Under the pieces are notes generated by a model that saw nothing but the letters and a program-made list of their open reading frames with translations, searched no databases and had not been told where the DNA came from. The position numbers were made by a program, and so were the translations under genes. 64,000 bases of DNA from Desulfitobacterium_A sp035539115 (GTDB taxonomy: Bacteria > Bacillota > Desulfitobacteriia > Desulfitobacteriales > Desulfitobacteriaceae). Numbering within the stretch: the stretch's first letter is position 1; each line of letters opens with the position of its first letter. Below, one piece after another: positions 43,812 through 51,749 of the stretch. Location of the stretch: assembly GCF_035539115.1 (NCBI RefSeq), contig NZ_DATLJA010000015.1:4656-68655 (forward strand). Reading direction: 5' to 3'.

Positions 43812-45542
43812 TTAAAACGGATCTATGAGCCCTTGCTCCAAAGCGAGTCGATTTTGCTCCTGAATCCAATGGATTGCCTTCTCAATTGCCGGAGTTTTGT
43901 GTTTGGCAAGAAACAAGGCTCTTCCTTCGGGGTTCTCTTGGGTTCGACCTACTCGCCCCGCCATCTGGACAAGTGCCCGTTCATCAAAAAGTTCATGATC
44001 CGCTGCTAAAACCATCACCTGAGCATTGGGTATAGTTACTCCTCGTTCCAATATGGAAGTGCTGATGAAAACTCGATATTCGTCCTTTCTAAGCCGCTCA
44101 ATTTTCTCTCGTCGGCCAGGATCGGAGCTATAGCTTCCCTCAATGGCCCATCCGGGAAAGAGGTCATGAAGTTTTTCGACGTACATGTTAACCCATGAGA
44201 TTTTGGGAACAAAGATAAGGACGGGTCCAGATTCAGCAAGCGCTTTAATCCATTGAGAAGCTACCTCCTGGTTTGTGGAATATTTGATCCACTCAGGAAC
44301 AGGCAAAGCCTTACGATGGTGACGCGCTGGTAAACGCACTAGTTGCATTCCCTTGTTCTGAACTTTAGCTCTATTCTCTGGAGACGGAGTGGCGGTCAAA
44401 TAGACGATCTTTCCTCCAGGTTTCAGTGACTGTTGTAATCCCCACGCCAGAGCCGCATTTCCATGATAAGGGAAGGCATCCACTTCATCCATAAAAATCA
44501 AATCAAAGGCTTGATAAAAACGTAAAACTTGATGGGTTGTCGCTAGAACTAACGGAGCCGGCGAGAAACGTTCAGTACTCACTCCGGTCAATACACTCAC
44601 ACTTAATTCTGGAAAATCTCGCTCCAATCGGGGCGCCACGTCCAAGACCACATCCTGGCGAGGTGCTGCGAAGAGAACTTTTTGCCCTCTCTCTAAGGCC
44701 CAAGCTGCTGCCGGAAAACAGACCTCCGTTTTCCCTGCCCCACACGCAGCCCAGAGCAGGAGGTTCTTCCCCGTTTCGGTCGAAACAAACTCTAAGACTC
44801 CCTGGCTGGCTTGTTCCTGTGCTAGGCTTAACGTCCAATGAGGAGAAAATCTAACAGGCTGTAACTCTACAGAATCACCTAAACCCTGATTCTCCGGAAG
44901 CTTAGCAAAAGGCATTCCACCTTCCTTACAATCTGGGTGAGGTCCTAAACTTCGGTAAAGCGTCTGCAGTGAACTCAATGCTCCTAAAGCAGCACATGAA
45001 GGGCATGTTCCAGCTAAACCATAGATGCTGGGCCATTCCTTAATTTCCGTCTCCCCGCATCGCATACAGCGCCAGCCCTGACCCTCCTTCTGGACAGCAG
45101 GAATCCATTCGGCTTGACCCTGCAGAACGGACTCATGACAAAGCAGGATAACTTCCTTAAGATTAAGACCCATTTCGTTTGCTAATCTTTGAAAATCTGC
45201 TTCTGAAAGCTGCCGGCTTTGGACACGGGAAGCGAAGGCAAACTCTTCAACGTCAACTTCAACCTCTTGCGTATGGACTATTGGATTCTTAGCTTCCGGT
45301 TGTGTACTTCTCCATCGCCAGTCCATGCTTGCAAGTCCCGAATGTTTACGAAGTAAAAACTTCAGGATTTCCTGCTTGCCCTTCTTCACCTGTTGTGATT
45401 TAAGAATTTCGATTAGACTTTGCGCGAAAGCCAACGGCAACCCCGGTGTGAGCATCTCAGCTCGCGAGGGGAGCTTGTCCCCTTGAACGATTGGAGAAAT
45501 AGAAGGTTCCCCCGAATCTGTTCTTATAATGTAAAACAGCAT
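43812..45542 (-). CDS. comFA: ComFA-like DNA helicase/translocase
   Basis: Superfamily-2 helicase. A zinc motif (CMRCGETE...CPSC) precedes the helicase core. Walker A is AACGAGKTEVC, motif II IFMDEVDAF (DEVD instead of DEAD), motif III YLTATPS, and motif VI QMAGRVGRTQENPEG. ComFA moves transforming DNA through the membrane channel. 576 residues with a roughly 200-residue N-terminal extension before the zinc motif. ATG 45542 with AAAGGA at close range. comFC lies 110 bp downstream. Confidence 0.88.
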   Translation of the reverse strand: MLFYIIRTDSGEPSISPIVQGDKLPSRAEMLTPGLPLAFAQSLIEILKSQQVKKGKQEILKFLLRKHSGLASMDWRWRSTQPEAKNPIVHTQEVEVDVEEFAFASRVQSRQLSEADFQRLANEMGLNLKEVILLCHESVLQGQAEWIPAVQKEGQGWRCMRCGETEIKEWPSIYGLAGTCPSCAALGALSSLQTLYRSLGPHPDCKEGGMPFAKLPENQGLGDSVELQPVRFSPHWTLSLAQEQASQGVLEFVSTETGKNLLLWAACGAGKTEVCFPAAAWALERGQKVLFAAPRQDVVLDVAPRLERDFPELSVSVLTGVSTERFSPAPLVLATTHQVLRFYQAFDLIFMDEVDAFPYHGNAALAWGLQQSLKPGGKIVYLTATPSPENRAKVQNKGMQLVRLPARHHRKALPVPEWIKYSTNQEVASQWIKALAESGPVLIFVPKISWVNMYVEKLHDLFPGWAIEGSYSSDPGRREKIERLRKDEYRVFISTSILERGVTIPNAQVMVLAADHELFDERALVQMAGRVGRTQENPEGRALFLAKHKTPAIEKAIHWIQEQNRLALEQGLIDPF

Positions 45543-45596
45543 TCCTTTACATCCTTCGCTTTAGGAGTTTTTGGCATCATTAACGATGGGCATTGC

Positions 45597-46448
45597 TTAA
45601 TTAGAAACTTTTGAAGCAAGTAAGGGTTCATACATCATAATGGCATGGTTTTCCGTTATAACTTCATCCGATATTTCAAGCCCTAGTTCATCAAAAACCT
45701 TCCGACTAATCACGTTATGGCGCATATATCCTCCCCACCATTCATGGGTAATACGGTGCTCGCTTTCGTATACCTGATATTGGCAGGGGCTCTTTTGCCC
45801 ACATCTCCATTCTCCAGTTAACTCGTTATCTCCAACCTCCACAAAGAGCTGATAATCGTCTTGGGTATTATTCCGTATTTGCAAATCAACATAGTTATAA
45901 ACCACAGTCGCACCGCTAGCAAAGGGTTGGGTCCGATTGGAATCGGGAAACACATCATGGGTATGCCTCCACCGTTCGGTAACCGTTAGAGGAGTATGTA
46001 GCGTCATCCAATAGATCAAATTCGAAAGTTGACAAAGGCCGCCACCTACTCCCGGAAGAAAGGAGCCATTTGATAAAACCATCCCCTCCAGATATCCCTT
46101 CGCTTTTGTGGGCTTTCCCACAAGATGCCAAAAAGAAAAGGTTTCTCCCGGCTTGAGAATGATTCCATTCATTCTCGCACTCGCCAACTTCAAATTTGTT
46201 ACTTTATTTACCTGCAACCACATATCTACATTCTTCAAATGACGAAATAAAGGGGTCTGATGATTCGCAATAATATAGGGAGGTTTCTCTGAATCTGGGA
46301 TAGCCATTTGGGCATACCGGATTGATCGACCAAAATACCATAAGAAATATCGGTGCAAGGTAAAAAAAAGTTTTCCTAGACGTAGTCGCACTTTGGAGCG
46401 CACTTTCGGCCGGTCAGATCTCCCTAATCCCTTAAGTGTCTTTCGCAA
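45597..46448 (-). CDS. VanW family protein
   Basis: Family named after VanW of vancomycin-resistance clusters; function still unclear. Core motifs: LKPGETFSFWHLVGKPT, KGYLEGMVLSNGSFLPGVGGGLCQLSNLIYW and LTVTERWRHTHDVFPDS. No signal peptide, unlike longer VanW proteins that also have a YkuD or G5 part. The start TTG 46448 has AGAGG at 8 bp; GTG 46457 is a longer option. There are no resistance genes nearby, so resistance is not suggested. Confidence 0.88.
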   Translation of the reverse strand: MRKTLKGLGRSDRPKVRSKVRLRLGKLFFTLHRYFLWYFGRSIRYAQMAIPDSEKPPYIIANHQTPLFRHLKNVDMWLQVNKVTNLKLASARMNGIILKPGETFSFWHLVGKPTKAKGYLEGMVLSNGSFLPGVGGGLCQLSNLIYWMTLHTPLTVTERWRHTHDVFPDSNRTQPFASGATVVYNYVDLQIRNNTQDDYQLFVEVGDNELTGEWRCGQKSPCQYQVYESEHRITHEWWGGYMRHNVISRKVFDELGLEISDEVITENHAIMMYEPLLASKVSN

Positions 46449-46480
46449 ACTTACCACCTCTTATGTGCCACGAAAACAGT

Positions 46481-46606
46481 TTATTTATCTTCAATAACAT
46501 CACCCGTTATATAATCCTGGAGAATCTCTTTAATACGAAAAGCAAAACTATCGGATGCACCCCAATCAAAATTGAAAATTAGTCCTTGGGAACTTCCTTG
46601 GCTCAT
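46481..46606 (-). CDS. small hypothetical protein, 41 aa
   Basis: ATG 46606 is preceded by AGGGGAG at about 7 bp, a strong site for such a short frame. The protein (MSQGSSQGLIFNFDWGASDS...) has no membrane helix and is rich in Asp, Ser and Phe. It sits between the VanW gene and the signal-peptide protein at 46660, on the same strand, with 32 bp to the VanW start region. I do not recognise it. The RBS and neighbours suggest it is translated. Confidence 0.45.
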   Translation of the reverse strand: MSQGSSQGLIFNFDWGASDSFAFRIKEILQDYITGDVIEDK

Positions 46607-46659
46607 CTTCTTACTCCCCTTTCAAGTAACTATTGGATCGAATAAATCCTTTTCCATGA

Positions 46660-47376
46660 CTATTCCTTTCTTCTTCCAGATCGGACAAACACCGCCGTCC
46701 CAATTCCAATTAAAAAAATGGCAATAATTAATAGGACATAGCTATATGGATTTGATCGTGATTTATTATTCTGTATTAACCCACTGCTTATTTGGGTTTG
46801 AGCATTATCCAAAATTGGAGCCTCTGCATCCGTCGTTGGGACTGGATATATTTGAACCTCTTGATCATTTGGACGCTTTACATAATAAGTCCCGCTAACC
46901 CCCGAAAAATCATTTTCTTGACCTCCTGAATTTACGTACCATTGAATACAGGCAAGGTCTCCAAGTAACCCTGAAGTAGAAGCATTTGACGCATCTAATC
47001 TTAGGGTCCTATAATCACCACTGTCAGCTTTAAAAATACCCCATGCCTTTTTATAGAAAGCGCCTTGCTTTTTAAGGGATAGAACACAAAAATCTCCAAC
47101 CCTCGGTGTAAGTTGATCCCATCCGTAATTAAAATCATCGGCAACAAGTATTAAGTCGGAGCTAACTCTTCCGTTGAAAACTTTTATTATTTTAACCTTA
47201 AACGTGTCTCCTTGTTTATCCATTAACTGACCCAAAATCATCGCATCTTGGTCTTGTTTAAATGATTCAACTTCATCCGCATGTAACATCCGATAAAGCG
47301 CATCTGCCGCAAAAGTAACTCTGGGAGATGCAAGTAAAAGCACAGCTATACATAAACCAATAATATACTTTTTCAT
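46660..47376 (-). CDS. signal-peptide protein with C-terminal membrane anchor, function unknown
   Basis: 238 residues. N-terminal signal peptide (cleaved near TFAAD), an extracytoplasmic part with FKVKIIKVFNGR and SYVGSLKK-like beta strands (GDFCVLSLKKQG), and a C-terminal helix YVLLIIAIFLIGIGTAVFV followed by RSGRRKE. Typical of a surface protein anchored by its tail. ATG 47376 has GGGAGG at 6 bp; the longer frame from 47391 is less likely. No function can be assigned. Confidence 0.65.
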   Translation of the reverse strand: MKKYIIGLCIAVLLLASPRVTFAADALYRMLHADEVESFKQDQDAMILGQLMDKQGDTFKVKIIKVFNGRVSSDLILVADDFNYGWDQLTPRVGDFCVLSLKKQGAFYKKAWGIFKADSGDYRTLRLDASNASTSGLLGDLACIQWYVNSGGQENDFSGVSGTYYVKRPNDQEVQIYPVPTTDAEAPILDNAQTQISSGLIQNNKSRSNPYSYVLLIIAIFLIGIGTAVFVRSGRRKE

Positions 47377-47469
47377 AGCAACCTCCCTCATAAATTTTAC
47401 TTTACTCAGTATTTGCGAATTACTTCTGAGATTCAGACTTGAACTTTGCTATCTCATTTTCCAAAGCTC

Positions 47470-47527
47470 AAAAGGGTTTGCGTACGGGATTTTCTTAAAT
47501 GTCCTTCCCGTTGTCGCAAACCCTTTT
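47470..47527. terminator. strong hairpin between the 46660 and 47654 genes
   Basis: AAAAGGGTTTGCG and CGCAAACCCTTTT form a 13-bp stem, with a further ACGGGA/TCCCGT inner stem. Minus-strand tail TTTTGAGC, plus-strand tail TTTTGTTC; the direction is ambiguous but it probably ends the 47654 gene. Confidence 0.65.
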
Positions 47528-47653
47528 GTTCTATGTGCTAATTCTTCAGTAATACTAAATGATACGTACCCTCAATAAAATTCTTGCTTATCCATCCTCT
47601 GCCATTTACTTCCTCATTGATTGTACCAATTCCTGCTTCAAATATTTGAATTG

Positions 47654-48757
47654 TTACCTATACCAACTCTTAATTATGGCAATGCTCTGGTCACTAGGAT
47701 AATAATTCTTTAATTCATCCTTTTTCCCGATTGCGAAAACAGAGAATCCTAAATTCCAAGTCTCTTTTTCGAATACTTCTTTATAGGCTTGGAACCCATT
47801 GGCTTGCTCTTGCTCATTCACGATATTTGAAGGTAGGGGATTCCAAGGATGAACTGCCGCTCCATTTCTTTTCGGAAAACCCAGTTCACCAAAAAAAACC
47901 GGTTTATCTAACTGAGTAGACAAATTCTTTAGTTCTTCATAAATATTTTGGTGCCGATTGAAGATTGGGGTGCTATAAATCGAACTCACAAGATTCTCAA
48001 CGGTATTTGTTTCTTTATCCGTCAATTCGAAGTAGGCAGCGACCGAAATGAAATCCACTTTCTGAAGTATGGGATTGTTTAACTTCATTGTATAGCTGCC
48101 AATTCGTTTATCTTTTTGAGTATCCCACTCGGCGGTATACCACCAGTTGGTTTTATAGGTTATTCGGCCCTGATAATTTGTTCGAACAAAATCGGCCACG
48201 TCAGACCAATAATTATATTCACTCTCAAACTGATCAAAGTTTGAACCCAAACATAAAGCATAAACCTTATAAGGCTTGGCGATATCGTTAATCAGTGGAC
48301 TCAGCACGACTTGTTTCCAATTCCAGAACCACTCATTTATATTCTCAGGATTCAATTCTGTTTCATAAAGCTCTCCATTACGGATATAAGGATAGGGTTC
48401 CAAGATAACGTTGATTCCTTTGTACCTTAACTTTTTAATCAATTGCAGCGCTTTCGTTTTACTTTCAGGGTTCACCGTCATTGTATTTGCTGTTAACGAA
48501 GGAATATCAATCTGCACAGGTACATTTACCGTATTGAGCCCGAGTTGCTCGATATCCATCATAACCTGTTCAATGGAATAATCGACGGACAGGTTACCCG
48601 ATTTTATCTTTTCTCCATAAGGCGTGACAATTCTATTTTTCTCATACTGCTGACCAACATAGACAATATCTATCAGTACTTTCTTTACGAAAAATGCAGT
48701 TACCAAAAGGATGATTACACTTAAAATTATTCGTTTGTTTCGATTCAGATGGATCAA
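47654..48757 (-). CDS. GH113-like glycoside hydrolase, membrane-anchored
   Basis: An N-terminal transmembrane helix (about residues 8-28) anchors an extracellular TIM-barrel-like domain. Motifs shared with GH113: NTVNVPVQI, KGINVILEPYPY, VYALCLGSNFDQFE (general acid region), VDFISVAAYFELTD and PVFFGELGFPKRNG (catalytic Glu). Members hydrolyse beta-mannan and related glycans; the substrate here is unknown. TTG 48757 has GGGGG at 8 bp; the frame extends to 48772. No polysaccharide operon is obvious around it. Confidence 0.7.
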   Translation of the reverse strand: MIHLNRNKRIILSVIILLVTAFFVKKVLIDIVYVGQQYEKNRIVTPYGEKIKSGNLSVDYSIEQVMMDIEQLGLNTVNVPVQIDIPSLTANTMTVNPESKTKALQLIKKLRYKGINVILEPYPYIRNGELYETELNPENINEWFWNWKQVVLSPLINDIAKPYKVYALCLGSNFDQFESEYNYWSDVADFVRTNYQGRITYKTNWWYTAEWDTQKDKRIGSYTMKLNNPILQKVDFISVAAYFELTDKETNTVENLVSSIYSTPIFNRHQNIYEELKNLSTQLDKPVFFGELGFPKRNGAAVHPWNPLPSNIVNEQEQANGFQAYKEVFEKETWNLGFSVFAIGKKDELKNYYPSDQSIAIIKSWYR

Positions 48758-48862
48758 TAGCCCTACCCCCAAAGTTTATTCCCCTGCCCTATCATTGCAG
48801 ATCATATCTATGATAGCATACTCATCGATTCGAATGCCCCTGTTATCCATTTGTAGGTAATC

Positions 48863-49135
48863 TTACCAGTCCGGCAAGTAGGACTCCATAACCTTCCAAG
48901 AAAACTCCCCGTCATTCCAATCGTATTTCAGCAACATGTACCCCCCGATATGACCATCATTAAATGACGCCAGCACCCATTGATCAGTAAGTACATGGAT
49001 AGCGTTTTCATTATAAAAACCCATTGTCCCACCTAGAACTCCTTTATAAGGAATCAGCTCGCTGTGTTTTCTTAAATCCGAAACAATCTCTTGCGGGTCT
49101 CCTTTAAATCCTTTACTCTGGAGTCTCAGCAACAT
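48863..49135 (-). CDS. hypothetical protein, probably the 3' part of a gene broken by an in-frame stop
   Basis: 90 residues of soluble, beta-rich-looking sequence (GGTMGFYNENAIHVLTDQW and GGYMLLKYDWNDGEF). No good RBS precedes the ATG. Upstream in the same frame, nine open codons (IKTLPKLEQP) connect it to the TAA at 49168-49166 that ends the previous small membrane protein. The most economical reading is one 172-residue extracellular protein with a nonsense mutation. Confidence 0.5.
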   Translation of the reverse strand: MLLRLQSKGFKGDPQEIVSDLRKHSELIPYKGVLGGTMGFYNENAIHVLTDQWVLASFNDGHIGGYMLLKYDWNDGEFSWKVMESYLPDW

Positions 49136-49165
49136 CGGTTGCTCTAATTTCGGCAGAGTTTTAAT

Positions 49166-49381
49166 TTATTCATCTCGTTTTCGAATTTCGCTATTCAAAC
49201 GTGTCAGATCCGCAATACCCTCCTCATTCTTTTGTTGTAACTTACCAATTTCTGCCGTTAAACTCCAATTTTGCTGTTTTAATTCGTCGACTTTGCTTTG
49301 ATATTGGTATACCATAAATCCAAAAATCGTTAGGAAAGAAATGAGTACCCCAATTCCTATTTTTACCTTTAAGCTATGCAT
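49166..49381 (-). CDS. small coiled-coil membrane protein (possibly N-terminal half of a broken gene)
   Basis: 71 residues: transmembrane helix at 7-27 (IGIGVLISFLTIFGFMVYQYQ) then a coiled coil to the end (DELKQQNWSLTAEIGKLQQK). ATG 49381 with an excellent AGGAGGAGG site. It ends KRDE then TAA, and the frame continues on to the 48863 ORF. Alone it would be a membrane stalk with no head. Topology places the coil outside. Confidence 0.6.
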   Translation of the reverse strand: MHSLKVKIGIGVLISFLTIFGFMVYQYQSKVDELKQQNWSLTAEIGKLQQKNEEGIADLTRLNSEIRKRDE

Positions 49382-49475
49382 AACCTGCCTCCTCCTGACT
49401 CAACCTATAAACATGTGTCCGCAATGGCTCCAAATATGGTTCATTCAGTTAAAGAATCCTTCTTCGTTCCAAACT

Positions 49476-50159
49476 TCAAAACTGAGGAAACCGAAAATGT
49501 CCGGTCATGGGCGAAGGCCAGCTCTCTAATTGATCTGATTCAGTGGGTATGGGGCCCGCATTATGGATAATATAAGGAACTCCATCAGGCCTGCGTTTAT
49601 CCGAAACAATGGCGATATGTTCATGAGGCAAACCATAAGTGACAATATCTCCGGGTTGCCAAAGAGTTAGATTCTCAATATCTCCAGGTTTGATTTCCCG
49701 AGTTAACTCTTGACCATTCCGTTGAAAGAAAGAGATCAGATTCGGCACTCTCCGAAAATCAATATTCGGATCTGGCTTACCCTGTATGCGAGGATATTGA
49801 CTAGGATTTGAGCGAATATCTTGATCCACTAGACCCTTTAGATCATAACCTGCATCCCGAAAAGCTCGCCACACGACATCGGTACAGACGCCTTCATTCT
49901 CCGGAGGATATCCCTCTTGATAATAGGCACTGCGATACTCCGGTTTCCTCTTGACCTCAGCTTTGGCACCGGCAACGATATCTTTTAGGTCGTCTAAGCC
50001 ATCCCCATCTTTGTCCGTTGGGCAAGCAACACTAGGGATTATTACAGATGGCTGAAAGGGAATTGGATTTTTGAAGTGGGCTTTCCCAAAAATGAAGACC
50101 ACGCTTGCCACTACGCCGATCAGCAAAATAAGGGGCAGCCAAATCACCCGTTTTCGCAA
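49476..50159 (-). CDS. DUF1287 domain protein (predicted amidase-like, NlpC/P60 relative)
   Basis: A 227-residue protein with an N-terminal signal anchor (residues 5-25) and a DUF1287 domain: GVCTDVVWRAFRDAGYDLKGL carries the presumed catalytic Cys, and GDIVTYGLPHEHIAIVSDKR the His. Such domains belong to the papain-like NlpC/P60 clan and may cleave peptidoglycan or other amides on the outside of the cell. TTG 50159 follows GGGAGGGAAGG. Upstream are DUF5316 and a possible tiny ORF; all on the minus strand. Confidence 0.8.
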   Translation of the reverse strand: MRKRVIWLPLILLIGVVASVVFIFGKAHFKNPIPFQPSVIIPSVACPTDKDGDGLDDLKDIVAGAKAEVKRKPEYRSAYYQEGYPPENEGVCTDVVWRAFRDAGYDLKGLVDQDIRSNPSQYPRIQGKPDPNIDFRRVPNLISFFQRNGQELTREIKPGDIENLTLWQPGDIVTYGLPHEHIAIVSDKRRPDGVPYIIHNAGPIPTESDQLESWPSPMTGHFRFPQF

Positions 50160-50173
50160 AACCTTCCCTCCCT

Positions 50174-50287
50174 TTAATTATAATGGGCCTTCAAAGCCTC
50201 TGAAACTCTAATTAATTGGTCTTTTAGCCCTTGATTAACGTAAACGAATAAATCCATAAAAAGGATCGCTGAATCACATTTACCCAT
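50174..50287 (-). CDS. possible tiny Spo0E-like protein, 37 aa
   Basis: ATG 50287 follows the DUF5316 stop by two bases (TAG GA ATG), so translation may be coupled; the RBS is weak. The last 18 residues (GLKDQLIRVSEALKAHYN) look like the Spo0E family tail (GL.D..V...S..LD..I..Y), but the key Asp of SQELD is Lys here. If real it would be an atypical or inactive Spo0A~P phosphatase-like peptide. Could also be spurious. Confidence 0.3.
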   Translation of the reverse strand: MGKCDSAILFMDLFVYVNQGLKDQLIRVSEALKAHYN

Positions 50288-50289
50288 TC

Positions 50290-50577
50290 CTACTTCATAT
50301 TGAGGAGATAAATCGCTAAAGACGCTAAAACACAAGGCAGCCCAAACAAGAAAAGCTGCGTCGACCAATTCATACGTTGCTTAAAATCTTGTTCATCAGA
50401 ATAATTCGCCCTTCCCCGGTCTCCGCTATTTAAAGCTCCTCCGAAGACTGCAGCAAGCCCCATCGCTCCAAGTCCAAGAATCAGTAATCCATTCTCGGCT
50501 AACCCCGGTTCTTTCAGAAAGAGGGAAACGACGAACCCTAAAATTCCAATCACAAGACCTATGAGAAATGCGCGCAT
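50290..50577 (-). CDS. DUF5316-like small membrane protein
   Basis: 95 residues with three predicted membrane helices (LIGLVIGILGFVVSLFL, NGLLILGLGAMGLAAVFGGAL and LFLFGLPCVLASLAIYLL). The loop GDRGRANYSDEQDFKQRMNWS is typical of the DUF5316 family. ATG 50577 has GAGGAGG; the frame reaches 50625 but with no better site. Unknown function. Confidence 0.7.
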   Translation of the reverse strand: MRAFLIGLVIGILGFVVSLFLKEPGLAENGLLILGLGAMGLAAVFGGALNSGDRGRANYSDEQDFKQRMNWSTQLFLFGLPCVLASLAIYLLNMK

Positions 50578-50781
50578 TTCTACTTCCTCCTCTTTTTTCG
50601 ATACTGTACGACGAAATAAGTTCAATCAACAGAATCGTACGGAAAACTAGCCCACACGAAGGGTATTGCTTATACAAAATATATTCACAGAATCTTAACA
50701 GATCCCTGAAATTTTCTTCCTGTAAATTGGGTATTCTAAAGAACGTTCCAGTTAAACGAAATTTTACAAGGAGGAGTGCAA

Positions 50782-51138
50782 ATGTTGAAGAAATTCGCCG
50801 TAAGTTTGCTGACATTAGCTTTCCTAACTTTAGGTGCTGGGACGAGTTTAGCCTCGCCAGACCCTGCCAAACTTGACGAGCTCAAAGCGTTAAACCAGCA
50901 AATGTTTACGCTGAAGAAGCAAATGGTGGACAAACAAGAGGAAGCAGGGTTGCTCGATAAGGAAAAGGCTACTAAGATGAAAACCTTCATCGAGAAACGC
51001 CAAAAGCAAGTGGAAGAAGATTTTGCTAATGGGCAATACACGGGCTTTGGGAAGAAACACGGTCAGGGCTTTGACAAAGAGTGCAAACACAAGGCTCAGA
51101 GCGTTCCCCAAACGAGTCCTTCTCCAAGTAACACTTAA
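50782..51138 (+). CDS. DUF2680-type secreted small protein (YckD-like)
   Basis: 118 residues with a signal peptide (cleaved near SLASP). The mature part has two amphipathic helices, DPAKLDELKALNQQMFTLKKQ and DKQEEAGLLDKEKATKMKTFI, the DUF2680 pattern: a two-helix repeat with EAGLL-K at its centre. The tail is His/Lys/Ser-rich. Function unknown. ATG 50782 lies 7 bp after AAGGAGG. Convergent with the 51211 gene across a shared hairpin. Confidence 0.78.
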   Translation: MLKKFAVSLLTLAFLTLGAGTSLASPDPAKLDELKALNQQMFTLKKQMVDKQEEAGLLDKEKATKMKTFIEKRQKQVEEDFANGQYTGFGKKHGQGFDKECKHKAQSVPQTSPSPSNT

Positions 51139-51178
51139 TCTCTAAGTAAACTACAGATATTAACTGGAACTTATCCCA

Positions 51179-51204
51179 ATCCCCCAACTCAAGAGCTGGG
51201 GGAT
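51179..51204 (-). terminator. terminator between convergent genes
   Basis: ATCCCCCAGCTC pairs with AGTTGGGGGAT (G-T pair), loop TTG. It lies directly past the 51211 stop; the plus strand could also use it after the DUF2680 gene. T-tract weak on both sides. Confidence 0.6.
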
Positions 51205-51210
51205 CTATTC

Positions 51211-51714
51211 TTATTCACACTCCACTTGCCCCATCCAAAAGAACTCAGGAAAGCGACGACTTAAGCAGGAGAAGTACGATTTTGGGTCGATTTCATTCTT
51301 TTCAAAATTTAAATCACTCTTTTTTTCATCACTATACTCATCAAGATTCTGTCTAGCCACTTTGAATTCAGGAGAATTTTGATCTTGAACTCGTTTTGAA
51401 GCATTTGTCAGGCAGCACTCCGCTGGATCAATTAACAGCTCCGGAGCCTTCCACTCAATCTCCAAGACAACCGGAATCCCGAGCTCCCGCTGCAGCTTCG
51501 GTATAGTCGATTTTATTGACCAGGCGAACTGCTCCAACTCTTCAATGGGTACATCACTTATCACTCGGATAATGACTTGAGACCAATACCATTTTCTTTT
51601 CCACTCGAGAATTCTTTGTTCAAGACGTTCAGGAACTGTCCACTCCCATAGCCCACTGATCCCCCAAAGGGTACCTGTTAAAACAACGCCAAAAATCGGC
51701 CAAATTTCACGCAT
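51211..51714 (-). CDS. unknown protein with N-terminal membrane helix
   Basis: 167 residues. Hydrophobic start (WPIFGVVLTGTLWGISGLW) anchors a region with IIRVISDVPIEELEQFAWSI and GIPVVLEIEWKAP. The last 60 residues are charged and probably disordered. A BLAST-type name is not recognisable. ATG 51714 with GGGGGGAG. Immediately downstream of the O-antigen-ligase-like gene (36 bp), so probably in the same operon and possibly of envelope function. Confidence 0.6.
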   Translation of the reverse strand: MREIWPIFGVVLTGTLWGISGLWEWTVPERLEQRILEWKRKWYWSQVIIRVISDVPIEELEQFAWSIKSTIPKLQRELGIPVVLEIEWKAPELLIDPAECCLTNASKRVQDQNSPEFKVARQNLDEYSDEKKSDLNFEKNEIDPKSYFSCLSRRFPEFFWMGQVECE

Positions 51715-51749
51715 GTTACTCCCCCCTTAACCCTAGCCTATGTCTAGGA

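Noticed and set aside
45597..46448. Vancomycin-resistance cluster
   Set aside because: VanW alone; vanHAX-type genes are absent and VanW homologues occur in many susceptible bacteria.
46660..51714. Prophage or genomic island in the block of unknown small genes
   Set aside because: No integrase, tRNA, phage structural genes or terminal repeats; DUF1287, VanW and GH113-like genes are ordinary chromosomal envelope genes.
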